Shown here: positions 33,901 to 45,305 of the stretch, piece after piece | Layout: every line of letters begins with the position of its first letter | Position numbering within the stretch: position 1 is the stretch's first letter | Assembly (NCBI RefSeq): GCF_014356525.2 | Contig: NC_052517.1 | Coordinates: 434,001-498,000 of the forward strand | Source: Nilaparvata lugens | Taxonomy: Eukaryota; Arthropoda; Insecta; Hemiptera; Delphacidae | Direction: 5' to 3' | Length of the DNA: 64,000 bases | Translations under genes and position numbers: made by a program | Notes under the pieces: generated by a model | The model's database searches: none | The model's input: the letters and a program-made list of their open reading frames with translations, nothing else | Told to the model about the DNA's origin: nothing

Positions 33901-36829
33901 TTCTACACTCTTACACTCCCAACAACACACTAATATAGACAGTGTATAGGGTGTCTATGTTGCAAATGTGAGTGTTAACTGAAGCCGATAGTCCTAGTAG
34001 TTGTTTTTGGTGAAGCTATGTGACGCTGGTAGTCTCTCATACTGTGCCCTTCTTACACTCTTACACTCCCACAACACACTAATAATAGACAGTGTATAGG
34101 GTGTCTATGTTGCAAATGTGAGTGTTAACTGAAGCCGATAGTCTAGTAGTTGTTTTTGGTGAAGCTATGTGACGCTGGTAGTCTCTCATACTGTGCCCTT
34201 CTTACACTCTTACACTCCCAACAACACACTAATAATAGACAGTGTATAGGGTGTCTATGTTGCAAATGTGAGTGTTAACTGAAGCGATAGTCCTAGTAGT
34301 TGTTTTTGGTGAAGCTATGTGACGCTGGTAGTCTCTCATACTGTGCCCTTCTTACACTCCCAACAACACACTATAATAGACAGTGTATAGGGTGTCTATG
34401 TTGCAAATGTGAGTGTTAACTGAAGCCGATAGTCCTAGTAGTTGTTTTTGGTGAAGCTATGTGACGCTGGTAGTCTCTCATACTGTGCCCTTCTTACACT
34501 CTTACACTCCCAACAACACACTAATAATAGACAGTGTATAGGGTGTCTATGTTGCAAATGTGAGTGTTAACTGAAGCCGATAGTCTAGTAGTTGTTTTTG
34601 GTGAAGCTATGTGACGCTGGTAGTCTCTCATACTGTGCCCTTCTTACACTCTTACACTCCCACAACACACTAATAATAGACAGTGTATAGGGTGTCTATG
34701 TTGCAATAATAATAGACAGTGTATAGGGTGTCTATGTTGCAAATGTGAGTGTTAACTGAAGCCGATAGTCCTAGTAGTTGTTTTTGGTGAAGCTATGTGA
34801 CGCTGGTAGTCTCTCATACTGTACCCTTCTTACACTCTTACACTCCCACAACACACTAATAATAGACAGTGTATAGGGTGTCTATGTTGCAAATGTGAGT
34901 GTTAACTGAAGCCGATAGTCCTAGTAGTTGTTTTTGGTGAAGCTATGTGACGCTGGTAGTCTCTCATACTGTGCCCTTCTTACACTCTTACACTCCCAAC
35001 AACACACTAATCATAGACAGTGTATAGGGTGTCTATGTTGCAAATGTGAGTGTTACTGAAGCCGATAGTCCTAGTAGTTGTTTTTGGTGAAGCTATGTGA
35101 CGCTGGTAGTCTCTCATACTGTGCCCTTCTTACACTCTTACACTCCCAACAACACACTAATAATAGACAGTGTATAGGGTGTCTATGTTGCAAATGTGAG
35201 TGTTAACTGAAGCCGATAGTCCTAGTAGTTGTTTTTGGTGAAGCTATGTGACGCTGGTAGTCTCTCATACTGTGCCCTTCTTACACTCTTACACTCCAAC
35301 AACACACTAATATAGACAGTGTATAGGGTGTCTATGTTGCAAATGTGAGTGTTAACTGAAGCCGATAGTCCTAGTAGTTGTTTTTGGTGAAGCTATGTGA
35401 CGCTGGTAGTCTCTCATACTGTGCCCTTCTTACACTCTTACACTCCCAACAACACACTAATAATAGACAGTGTATAGGGTGTCTATGTTGCAAATGTGAG
35501 TGTTAACTGAAGCCGATAGTCCTAGTAGTGTTTTTGGTGAAGCTATGTGACGCTGGTAGTCTCTCATACTGTGCCCTTCTTACACTCTTACACTCCCAAC
35601 AACACACTAATATTCTTACACTCTTACACTCCCAACAACACACTAATCATAGACAGTGTATAGGCACTAATAATAGACAGTGTATAGGGTGTCTATGTTG
35701 CAAATGTGAGTGTTAACTGAAGCCGATAGTCCTAGTAGTTGTTTTTGGTGAAGCTATGTGACGCTGGTAGTCTCTCATACTGTGCCCTTCTTACACTCTT
35801 ACACTCCCAACAACACACTAATAATAGACAGTGTATAGGGTGTCTATGTTGCAATGTGAGTGTTAACTGAAGCCGATAGTCCTAGTAGTTGTTTTTGGTG
35901 AAGCTATGTGACGCTGGTAGTCTCTCATACTGTGCCCTTCTTACACTCTTACACTCCCACAACACACTAATATAGACAGTGTATAGGGTGTCTATGTTGC
36001 AAATGTGAGTGTTAACTGAAGCCGATAGTCCTAGTAGTTGTTTTTGGTGAGCTATGTGACGCTGGTAGTCTCTCATACTGTGCCCTTCTTACACTCTTAC
36101 ACTCCCAACAACACACTAATAATAGACAGTGTATAGGGTGTCTATGTTGCAAATGTGAGTGTTAACTGAAGCCGATAGTCCTAGTAGTTGTTTTTGGTGA
36201 AGCTATGTGACGCTGGTAGTCTCTCATACTGTGCCCTTCTTACACTCTTACACTCCCAACAACACACTATTAGTAGACAGTGTATAGGGTGTCTATGTTG
36301 CAAATGTGAGTGTTAACTGAAGCCGATAGTCCTAGTAGTTGTTTTTGGTGAAGCTATGTGACGCTGGTAGTCTCTCATACTGTGCCCTTCTACACTCTTA
36401 CACTCCCAACAACACACTAATATAGACAGTGTATAGGGTGTCTATGTTGCAAATGTGAGTGTTAACTGAAGCCGATAGTCCTAGTAGTTGTTTTTGTGAA
36501 GCTATGTGACGCTGGTAGTCTCTCATACTGTGCCCTCTTACACTCTTACACTCCCAACAACACACTATTAGTAGACAGTGTATAGGGTGTCTATGTTGCA
36601 AATGTGAGTGTTAACTGAAGCCGATAGTCCTAGTAGTTGTTTTTGGTGAAGCTATGTGACGCTGGTAGTCTCTCATACTGTGCCCTTTTTACACTCTTAC
36701 ACTCCCAACAACACATTAATCATAGACAGTAATCGGCTTGAAATTTTGAACATAAACGCCCTATACTATGGAATATCTTTTCATGCTACCTTTTCTCTTT
36801 AGTTTGTATTCCACTCTGAAGGCAGCAGA

Positions 36830-37205
36830 TTCTCACTTAACAGTATCAGAGTCGCAGTGAGAGAAAATATGATTCCTTTTATTTCTTATGGGGCTATTCA
36901 CACTCAGCCCGACCGAGCGAGTATGAATAGTCCCATTAGAAATAACGGAAATTATAAAACTGAACACGTTCGCTGTGAAAATATGATTCCTATTATTTCT
37001 TATGGGACTATTCTCACTGAGCCCGACCGAGCGTATATGAATAGTCCCATTTCAACTCATTGGAATTATAAAACTGAACACGTTCGCTGTGAAAATATGA
37101 TTCCTATTATTTCTTATGGGACTATTCTCACTGAGCCCGACCGAGCGTATATGAATAGTCCCATTACAACTCATTGGAATTATAAAACTGAACACGTTCA
37201 GTGAT
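36830..37205 (+). repeat. 114-bp tandem repeat x3 with continuous reading frame
   Basis: Three units, each 38 codons, open from ATG-like 36857 to TGA at 37202-37204. Unit residues begin RCENMIPIISYGTILTEPDR and end NYKTEHV. Each unit contains inverted halves (GGGACTATTCTCACTGAGCC against ATGAATAGTCCCAT), the same design as the 71-bp array at 62735-63690. The flanks TTCCACTCTGAAGGCAGCAG (left) and a partner near 37214 also occur there. The frame stays open because 114 is a multiple of three, so I treat it as non-coding until shown otherwise. Confidence 0.7.
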
Positions 37206-37311
37206 ACTGCTATGTGAGAACCCGCCTTGAAGCTTCAACGAATCTTGTAGTTTTTATTCTATATGTGATGTGGTCGCTTTACTTTGTATGAATTTATTTA
37301 AACATTCAATG

Positions 37312-37459
37312 CCGGTTGCACAAAAGCCGGTTAAATTTTAATCGTGATTAATTCCATGAGAAAACCAATCTGAGAAGCGTTCTTATCAGAAAGGCCTTTT
37401 GTGATTGGCTCTCGTGAATTTATCACGGTTATAATTTAACCGGCTTTTGTGCAATCGGG
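37312..37459. mobile_element. Family F foldback MITE
   Basis: About 148 bp, inverted ends CGGTTGCACAAAAGCCGGTT and AACCGGCTTTTGTGCAATCG. No coding capacity. The duplicate lies at 38664-38815. Confidence 0.75.
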
Positions 37460-38184
37460 CGAATATCTTTTTAAATTTTTGCACTATCCAATATTTGTTC
37501 ATACTGAAAGTATGTTAGGATTGTTTTTTGTCTATCATACTTTACAAGATCAAAATCGTTCTTATTCTCAATTTTTTCAGTTTGTTCTTTCTTAATCAAT
37601 GTTCTCGTAATATTCTCTATAACTTTTTAATGCATTTTTTGAAATAATCATTTCTAAATTAAGATTTTTCATATGAATATTACTTCAGTTAACGGTGAAT
37701 AGTTTTGTTCCATTAATGAATATGTTAATTTATGATTAATGATTTTAATTGAACTTTTTTGACAAAAATCCATGAATATCATGAAAAATTCAAATCTCCC
37801 AGATTTGTTTGATATTGGGGCTATGGATAGAGGTTGACCTAACAAGTGTTGTGCTATAATATGCGACGTTTCGCTACAATACAGGCCGAGTTATTCACTC
37901 TTACACTCCCAACAACACACTATTAGTAGACAGTGTATAGGGTGTCTATGTTGCAAATGTGAGTGTTAACTGAAGCCGATAGTCCTAGTAGTTGTTTTTG
38001 GTGAAGCTATGTGACGCTGGTAGTCTCTCATACTGTGCCCTTTTTACACTCTTACACTCCCAACAACACATTAATCATAGACAGTAATCGGCTTGAAATT
38101 TTGAACATAAACGCCCTATACTATGGAATATCTTTTCATGCTACCTTTTCTCTTTAGTTTGTATTCCACTCTGAAGGCAGCAGA

Positions 38185-38560
38185 TTCTCACTTAACAGTA
38201 TCAGAGTCGCAGTGAGAGAAAATATGATTCCTTTTATTTCTTATGGGGCTATTCACACTCAGCCCGACCGAGCGAGTATGAATAGTCCCATTAGAATTAA
38301 CGGAAATTATAAAACTGAAAACGTTCTCTGTGAAAATATGATTCCTTTTATTTCTTATGGGACTATTCTCACTGAGCCCGAACGAGCGTATATGAATAGT
38401 CCCATTTCAACTCATTGGAATTATAAAACTGAACACGTTCGCTGTGAAAATATGATTCCTATTATTTCTTATGGGACTATTCTCACTGAGCCCGACCGAG
38501 CGTATATGAATAGTCCCATTACAACTCATTGGAATTATAAAACTGAACACGTTCAGTGAT
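38185..38560 (+). repeat. 114-bp tandem repeat x3, second copy
   Basis: Duplicate of 36830-37205 in the 1355-bp tandem duplication. The same 115-codon frame is open at 38212-38559, with several substitutions mainly in the first two units. Confidence 0.7.
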
Positions 38561-39250
38561 AATGCTATGTGAGAACCCGCCTTGAAGCTTCAACGAATCT
38601 TGTAGTTTTTATTGTATATGTGATGTGGTCGCTTTACTTTGTATGAATTTATTTAAACATTCAATGACGGTTGCACAAAAGCCGGTTAAATTTTAATCGT
38701 GATTAATTCCATGAGAAAACCACTCTGAGAAGCGGTCTTATCAGAAAGGCCTTTTGTGATTGGCTCTCGTGAAATTTATCACGGTTATAATTTAACCGGC
38801 TTTTGTGCAATCGGGCGAATATCTTTTTAAATTTTTGCACTATCCAATATTTGTTCATACTGAAAGTATGTTAGGATTGTTTTTTATCTATCATACTTTA
38901 CAAGATCAAAATCGTTTTTATTCTCTATTTTTTCAGTTTGTTCTTTCTTAATCGTTGTTCTCTATAACTTTTTAATGCATTTTTTGAAATAATTATTTCT
39001 AAATTAAGATTTTTCATATGAATATTACTTCAGTTAACGGTGAATAGTTTTGTTCCATTAATGAATATGTTAATTTATGATTAAATGATTTTAATTGAAC
39101 TTTTTTGACAAAAATCCATGAATATCATGAAAAATTCAAATCTCCCAGATTTGTTTGATATTGGGGCTATGGATAGAGGTTGACCTAACAAGTGTTGTGC
39201 TATAATATGCGACGTTTCGCTACAATACAGGCCGAGTTATTCACTCAAAC

Positions 39251-39836
39251 ATAGAATCTCACCTCCACTCTCAGATCAGAGAAATCACTCATCTTCAAAT
39301 GCTTATAACTCAAGAATAGGAGAGAATTTGGCCAATGTGATGACATATTATTGTTGCTCTCGTCAAGTACTATCATTCCTGACAGTTTGAGTGATTTCAA
39401 CTATTCACCATTTTTGCAAAAATCCATGGATTTCATGAAAAATGCAAATCTTTCAGATTTTGTGAAGTTAACAACTACAAGACTTAACCTATTTCGGACT
39501 ATGTGTAACCTTATCTAAATTTGGGAGAGGAATAGCACAAGGTTACCTCATTTTTTCTCTCTCTATCATTTTGACGATGTACTTATTGTATCAATCAATA
39601 AAAACATTTAATTTGAATTGGGAAATAGTGTTGTATTTACTGCATAATACAGTATAACTCTCCATGATTTAATAATGAATTTTCATAATAATTGAGATTA
39701 AATATTGGTATTTTTTAATTTTGGTAACAGTGCAAAGCTGGCAGGGATAGCGCTATCTGCTTTGTGGAATGATAGACAAGGATAGCAACACCAATGTTAA
39801 TCAGGTGCTGCCATTATAACGTGGACCTCACTATAG
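39251..39836. repeat. Repeat remnants before exon 3
   Basis: To 39480: dispersed repeat shared with 13260-13560. 39480-39640: LINE tail (ATTTCGGACTATGTGTAACC, ending TCAATCAATAAAAACA). 39690-39836: right half of a family B element ending CATTATAACGTGGACCTCAC at 39813-39832. Confidence 0.6.
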
Positions 39837-39957
39837 CAATTGGTATACCGACAATATCCTATACTATTAAACGAGCAATTTCTGTTTATATGTTTGGAAA
39901 CTAAACTAAATTAGGTGTGTTCCGAACTACTAGTGATTGTTGCTTGTAATGTTTCAG

Positions 39958-40075
39958 CCGAGCTCCAACCAGCATTTCACACTGATTGTGGAGGAGTTTG
40001 AGCCTGACGTGTTTCGCCAGCTGATTGAGTACATTCATACAGGGTGTGTCACGCTACAACCCAGGACTCTGTTAG
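39958..40075 (+). CDS. BTB-BACK protein exon 3
   Basis: A 118-nt exon (phase 0 in, 1 out) after acceptor TGTAATGTTTCAG, donor GTGAGA. It encodes PSSNQHFTLIVEEFEPDVF then RQLIEYIHTGCVTLQPRTLL, the second half of the BTB domain (the F-x-x-L-I-x-[FY]-[IL]-[HY]-T-G signature). The first codons continue the insert that begins in exon 2. The intron before it is about 13.9 kb and filled with satellites and transposons. Splitting the BTB domain across exons 1, 2 and 3 with a basic insert between its halves is the peculiarity of this protein. Confidence 0.92.
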
Positions 40076-40259
40076 GTGAGATATAGAATTTATAGAATAT
40101 TTTCTTTATTCAACACAGCAAAACGAAACACTATGCATGTTGATGATGCATCATTCGTGGATTTCCTATCCCCTACGTGTAGAAGCCAGCTCCTTCCTTT
40201 ATTATATTACAGATTATCTATGTTGGATAATTCAATGTAATGAATGTTTGTTTGTGCAG

Positions 40260-40417
40260 GTGTGATGAACGCAGCCGACTATTATGGGCTGGACGCACTG
40301 AGGCATGCGTGCGCCGGTTTCGTGCAGTGCTGCATCAATGTGGACACTGTGTGTGCCCTGCTTGCCTCGGCCGAACGCTACATACAGTACAAGTGTACTA
40401 AGTCCCTAGTGCAAAAG
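40260..40417 (+). CDS. BTB-BACK protein exon 4
   Basis: A 158-nt exon (phase 1 in, 0 out), acceptor GTTTGTGCAG, donor GTAACA. The split Gly codon is followed by VMNAADYYGLDALRHACAGF, the end of BTB and entry to BACK. Then comes CINVDTVCALLASAERYIQY and KCTKSLVQK, the first helices of the BACK domain, which normally links BTB to substrate-binding parts in cullin-3 adaptors. A family H remnant lies in the short intron just before it (40128-40210). Confidence 0.92.
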
Positions 40418-40473
40418 GTAACACATCGCTAAGTGTGTAACACATTGAAGCCTGGTTTTCACTTGTAGAGATA

Positions 40474-40713
40474 GGCTCAACTCTAACCTAACCTTACCTA
40501 ACCTAACCTAACCTAACCTAACCTAACCTAACCTAACCTTAGGCGACTCAGGTGGAGAAGAGCCTGGACTCTAGTGGAGATCATGTGTTTTGAAATGGTG
40601 ACGTCGCGGAGACTAGAATCGACTGGTCTGAGTGTCACCATTTGGAAACACATGCTCTCCACTAGAGTCCAGTCTCTTCTCTACCTGAGTCGCCTAAGTG
40701 TGAGTGCAGCCTA
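40474..40713. mobile_element. Family G palindromic MITE with CCTAA array
   Basis: Palindromic arms as at 28531 (GACTCTAGTGGAGATCATGT against ACATGCTCTCCACTAGAGTC), left end GGCTCAACT, right end GTGTGAGTGCAGCC. Directly inside the left end, 40484-40540 is about ten units of CCTAA, the complement of the insect telomere repeat TTAGG, then CTTAGGCGACTCAG resumes the arm. An interstitial telomere-like tract embedded in a transposon end. Confidence 0.8.
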
Positions 40714-40744
40714 CATCTTTCGAAGACCTATTTCAGCTTAGTGT

Positions 40745-41206
40745 AGCTAAGTGTGAAGAAGTGTGAACCACTTTAAAGAATTAGGCATACTAACCGTTCC
40801 CTCTATTTATATCTATGAGGTGATTATGCATGTTAGAAGACAGACAATGACTAGAAATGCTGATTCGCATGGATACAATACTAGAAATAGAGGAGACTTT
40901 GCTTCACTGTATCACAGAACAGCTCTTTTTGAGAAAAAACCTACATATATGGGCCTTAAATTTATTAGAAAGCTTCCTACTCACTTGAAAAATTGTGAAG
41001 ATGTCGATGTTTTTGAGAAGGAATTAAAAAGTTTTTTGATGCTTGGAGTATTCTATACCACAGAAGAGTTTGTGTGTAGAGAGGGTTCCTTTGTGTGATT
41101 TTTTTTCTTCTTTTTTTGTAATACTGTATGTATTATAAATTTTTGACAATTCCTATACTCTGATTAGAGTCTCTGGGAAGCTTTAAAAACAAACAAACAA
41201 ACAAGA
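40745..41206 (+). pseudogene. 5'-truncated LINE: reverse-transcriptase C-terminal tail
   Basis: An open frame from about 40763 to TGA at 41096-41098 reads HFKELGILTVPSIYIYEVIM at its start, then LFEKKPTYMGLKFIRKLP. This is the region downstream of the polymerase domain in CR1/jockey-type LINEs. A 3' UTR follows, ending GGGAAGCTTT and (AAAC)n at 41186-41203. Only the last ~110 residues remain. A related but more damaged piece is on the minus strand at 55068-55885. It sits in the intron between exons 4 and 5. Confidence 0.8.
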
Positions 41207-41343
41207 GACCTTGAAGAAGACACTACTTGGGCCTGACAAGCGCTATCTGAAGGTCATTTTGTGAACTATGTACAAATATTTACCTGGTAAATTATTGAAA
41301 TTTGATAATTAACTCTTTTGAAATTTGATAATTCGTTTTTCAG

Positions 41344-41475
41344 GTATTGGAATTCGTAGATGAGCATGGTAACGAGGTGCTGAACCTGGGATCGTTCACT
41401 CTGCTCCCTCAGCACGTGGTCAGGTTGATTTTGGCCCGGGAGGAGTTGAGAGCTGACGAATTCACCAAGTTCCAG
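41344..41475 (+). CDS. BTB-BACK protein exon 5
   Basis: 132 nt (44 codons, phase 0 both sides), acceptor TTCGTTTTTCAG, donor GTAAGA. Encodes VLEFVDEHGNEVLNLGSFTL, LPQHVVRLILAREELRADEF and TKFQ. This is the middle of the BACK domain, with the typical 'F..L....V..IL...EL...E...F' heptads. It joins exon 4 (...SLVQK) and exon 6 (AALMWSKKYC...) without gap. Confidence 0.92.
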
Positions 41476-41585
41476 GTAAGAATGCCACTTTCACCATGTG
41501 AATCGAACCATGAACCGATGTTTCATTACTTCACAAATAGTACTAAATATTCCAGCATCGGATGTATCCATAGCCACCTCTAATA

Positions 41586-43287
41586 CTAGTAGTTCTGTGA
41601 ACAGTAGACCTCGCGCTCAGTAAGTTACATTGACCTGTTGTTATGTTTTCTCAAAAATTAATAAATAATTTATCGATTTAAAATGTCTAGAAAAAATCCT
41701 AAATAAACATAGAGCTTTCTGTCCTATCGTACCGTGACGTGTCGTCCCGGAATGTGAGTGTGAGCGCTGTTATCAGGTCTGGCTGCAACTGTCTACAACG
41801 TTGATGGAAACCAAAGACCTTAAAGAGATATAGACCCACGATGCCTATGCCTTCCCAATGATAGCTCTTACTTGAAATTGAAGGTAAGATATGCGCAACA
41901 TATGAACCATTCAAACATTTAAACATTAAGAGAAATGCCAAACCGTCAACTTGAATCTTAGACCTCGCTCGCTCGGTCAATTAGATTCTAGGCCTACACT
42001 GCGACGTTGCAATATCGTAGGCCGGGGCCTTGTATTAGAGGTGGTATCTCAATATTTACAGCTCCATTATTTCTGGAGATGTTTATAATAGGTTTTCTTC
42101 AAATTATCTTCCATCACACCTGCACAAACAAATCAAATCTATACTATAATAAAGGAAAGAACTGGCTTATACACGTAGGGGATAGGAGATTCACGAATGA
42201 CGCATCATCACGTCTCAACTTCTCAACTGATTTACTTGACATTTCGCATTTAGATTCTTAACTCACCGAGGATGGTTATAGGACTATTTTAAACTCTTCA
42301 AGATTTCAGTTTGTCAAGTTTTTAATTAAACGCTTGCAGAGCATGGGTTTGAGTTTAATCTTGAAGAGTTTAAAATAGTCCTATTACCATCCTCGGTGAG
42401 TTAAGAATCTGAATGCAAAATGTCAAGTAAATCAGTTGAGTAGTTGAGACGTGTTGATGCGACATTCGTGAATCTCTGTAGGAAGTGAATAATGAGTGAG
42501 AATTAAATTTTTTTTGGACCTGCAAAATTATTTATTTCTCTAATTTATTTATTATCTATCTTATAATTAATTAATTTATTTATTTATCTAACTTATTTCT
42601 TATTTTAGTGTTAATAATGTGAAACATTTCTTCTATGTTTGATTTTGAAGCATCTAAATTTAAAAATCTACTTTGTGAAAATAATTAAGAACTGAAAACT
42701 TTGTGAAGTGAACAACTACAAGACTTGACCTATTTCGGACTATGTGTAACCTTATCTAAATTTGGGACAGGAATAGCAAGGTTACCTTATTTTTTCTCTC
42801 CCTATCATTTTTGATCATGTACTTGTTGTATCAATTAATAAAGAATCAATCATTTAAAGGAAGTAAGGTAAATTTAAAAATCTACGTTGTGAAAATAATT
42901 AAGAACTGAAAACTTTGTGAAGTGAACAACTACAAGTCTTAACCTATTTCGGACTATGTGTAACCTTATCCAAATTTGGGAGAGTAATGGCAAAAGGTTA
43001 CCTTATTTTTTCTCTCCCTAACATTTTTGATGATGTACTTGTTGTATGAATCAATAAATAATAAAGTGTGAATGAGTATAAAATAACTGATTTCCCGTTT
43101 TATGAGTTATTAAAAACTTAACATAACGAAAATATTACTCTGTGTTATAAATTATTGAACAAAAATCAAATTATATTATGAATAGAAATATAAATAAAAA
43201 TCTCAGTACCCTTTTTTTTAATTATTTTATCACAACATTCATCGATCACTTGAAAATGGCGTCAATGTTGATAAAATAATTCAAAAA
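41586..43287. repeat. Family E, family H pair and LINE tails in intron 5
   Basis: 41586-41985: family E variant (ACTAGTAGTTCTGTGAACAG to CTCGCTCGGTCAAT). 42130-42320 (-) and 42352-42480 (+): two family H copies in inverted orientation around CTTGCAGAGCATGGGTTTGA. 42640-42850 and 42870-43050: two direct copies of a LINE-like tail (TTTCGGACTATGTGTAACCT; ends TCAATAAATAATAAAG). 43051-43287: nothing recognised. Confidence 0.6.
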
Positions 43288-44230
43288 ATCTGGTGTGGTA
43301 CACTCACACAACTTTCCTTGCTCATTGAACTGTAAGTCCCATTCTCAAACTAGAATAATTTAGGGGAATAACATAATTACGATTGGCGGCAACATATTTG
43401 AAACTACGATCAGACTTCTATATATATATGAGTATATATAATTGTTTTCAGAGTACTTTTTCCTTTGTGTAAATTATTGTGAAATTCGATGATTTTTTAA
43501 AAGTCGTCAAAACAGCTGTTCCACGGATGAAATATCTCGACTATGTGTTCTTTTTATGAACTGCTCTACCTACCTACCTCATGCACGAGAACGAGGTTAC
43601 AAAGTCCATTTCTCAAAGATGGGGTGGACCCCCCATTAGTTTTCCAGGAAGGAGACTCATGCCAGTTGATAGAGCTGATAAATAACTATACAGGGTATGA
43701 ATTTGAAAGAAATCGGTCAAGTCATTTTTGAGAAAATTGTGAAAAACATGGTTTTTTTGTAATTATCCGCCATTTTTCTCAAGAATATTACGGAGCTCCT
43801 GCAATTTTCCCAGAAATGAGACTCATGCCAGTTGATAGGGCTTATAAATAGCTATCCATGGTATAAATTTGAAGAAAATCGTTGGAGCCGTTTTCGAGAA
43901 TACCGTGAATAACATGGTTTTTTAGTGATTATCCGCCATTTTTCTCAAGAATATTACGGAGCTCCTGCAATTTTCCCAGAAATGAGACTCATGCCAGTTG
44001 ATAGGGCTTATAAATAACTATCCATGGTATAAATTTGAAGAGAATCGTTAGAGCCGTTTTCGATAAAACCGTGAAAAAAATGGTTTTTCAGTTATTATCC
44101 GCCATTTTTTCCGCCATTTTGATTTCAATTTTTTTGAATTTCTTATTGTCGGGTCCTCATGGACCTTGAGTTTAAAATTTCAAGTCAATCGGTTGATTAG
44201 GAATGGAGTTATCGTGTTCACACACACACA

Positions 44231-44261
<31 letters not shown>

Positions 44262-44344
44262 CACAACACACACACACACACACCACACACACACACATAC
44301 ATACATACACACACACACACACAACACACACACACACACACACA

Positions 44345-44375
<31 letters not shown>

Positions 44376-44378
44376 CAC

Positions 44379-44419
<41 letters not shown>

Positions 44420-44550
44420 CAACACCCAAAAATCATGTTTTTGGACTCAGGGGACCTTGAAACGTATAGAAAACTTGAAATTGGGGTACCTTAATTTTTT
44501 TTGGAAAGCAATAATTTCCTTACCTATGGTAATAGGGCAAGGAAAGTAAA
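43288..44550 (-). mobile_element. Family D element with long (CA)n
   Basis: Reverse copy: ATCTGGTGTGGTACACTCAC at 43288 and GGGCAAGGAAAGTAAAAAGG at the far end. Contains internal direct repeats of about 165-170 bp and a ~200-base (CA)n tract with CAC interruptions at 44218-44417, only about 200 bases upstream of exon 6. Reading frames over the CA tract (poly Thr-His or Cys-Val) are artefacts. Confidence 0.75.
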
Positions 44551-44625
44551 AAGGTACTGAGATTTTTATTTATATTTATATATTTTGTATATTTGAATAA
44601 TTGTTGGACATGTTTTGTGTTTGAG

Positions 44626-44808
44626 GCGGCTCTAATGTGGAGCAAGAAGTACTGCGACAGCAATCAGAACACAGTCCTCAAAGACGTGATTGGCAACTTT
44701 TTGGAGTACATCCAGTTCCATAAGATACCTGCCAACGTGTTGATGAAAGAAGTGCATCCGCTCGGTCTGGTGCCCTACTCCATCATCATGAACGCTCTCG
44801 CCTATCAG
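44626..44808 (+). CDS. BTB-BACK protein exon 6
   Basis: 183 nt (61 codons, phase 0 both sides), acceptor TTTTGTGTTTGAG, donor GTCAAA. Encodes AALMWSKKYCDSNQNTVLKD, VIGNFLEYIQFHKIPANVLM, KEVHPLGLVPYSIIMNALAYQ in sequence. This is the end of the BACK domain and its C-terminal helices. The AG acceptor is GAG rather than CAG and the donor GTCAAA is weak. The last ~98 bases plus ~47 bases of intron are the source of the degenerate tandem array at 45306-51821, in which FHKIPANVL is still readable. Confidence 0.9.
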
Positions 44809-44839
44809 GTCAAATTCATTCTATTCATTTATTCATTCT

Positions 44840-45305
44840 TTAAATTCATTTTTCCTACAGTTACGTTGAAAAGTGGCCATTGCTGCACTGATTACAGAAC
44901 GCAAAGAATCACTTTTCGCTCTAGTGCGGGAAACATTTTTCTGCACTCCAGATTTGCAACATGGCAACGCAAAATACTTAGTAGGTTATATGGAGCAACA
45001 GTGCAGCAAAATCAAAATGAAGTTGGTAACAGTGACTGCTGTGGCTGCTATAGTGAGCAGAGGTGCAACCAAGCACAACGCGCTAATTATTATTCATTAT
45101 ATATTATAACCAACGACAACGAGGACTTTAGGATTTTAGGATTAAGGTTTTTATCAATAATAAAATTACACAGAAAAACATTTGATGCATTTCAGGCAAT
45201 TTTATCCATAATTACCCACTTTTCATATTCGCCTACGGCTCGGGCGTAAACGTTTCTTTCGATGCAGCAAACTGTCACTTTGCGCACTAGTTGCACAAAT
45301 AACTA
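44840..45305. other. Unclassified insertion between exon 6 and the array
   Basis: Contains AAGTGGCCATTGCTGCACTG at the left. At the right a weakly matching inverted stretch (TGCAGCAAACTGTCACTTTG) suggests imperfect inverted ends about 430 bp apart. A frame running from exon 6 through this segment is simple read-through of the donor. It separates exon 6 from the first array unit, which fits an insertion into array unit 1. Confidence 0.4.

Larger units (their letters stand above)
29030..36795 (-). mobile_element. Giant family C element filled by ~150-bp satellite
   Basis: Left end ACCATAGAGAAAAGATAGCA with GATATGCCATGGTATA at 29062; right end CGCCCTATACTATGGAATAT and CATGCTACCTTTTCTCTTTA at about 36759-36795. 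Nearly everything between is the satellite in reverse orientation (TGTGACGCTGGTAGTCTCTC; GTGTATAGGGTGTCTATGTT): about four to five units at 29341-30089 and about 39 units at 30925-36740, interrupted by the Harbinger-like element at 30090-30921. Units 147-151 bp, with frequent single-base losses. Irregular junctions occur at about 34690-34715 and 35610-35670. Confidence 0.8.
36545..39250 (+). repeat. Tandem duplication, 1355-bp unit
   Basis: The segment from the last satellite unit through the 114-bp repeats, a family F foldback and GATATTGGGGCTATGGATAG recurs at offset 1355 (e.g. 36857 and 38212). The junction is near 37897, where CGAGTTATTCACTC runs into TTACACTCCCAACAACAC. Copies differ by a few substitutions and small indels. 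Confidence 0.85.

Noticed and set aside
30925..36740. CRISPR-like array
   Set aside because: Units are ~150 bp head-to-tail without unique spacers and lie in insect DNA; this is a satellite.
36857..37204. Repeat protein gene of 115 residues
   Set aside because: Open frame follows from a 114-bp unit; the same repeat family elsewhere is 71 bp and non-coding; no start context or splice support. Kept as repeat and as a finding.
44166..44549. Long frames on both strands over the CA tract
   Set aside because: Dinucleotide repeat is open in every frame; no unique sequence of protein type.
44626..45249. 218-codon frame from exon 6 onwards as one exon
   Set aside because: Beyond 44808 it reads through the donor into intron and an insertion; joining 44808 to 53756 gives the conserved-looking C-terminus.
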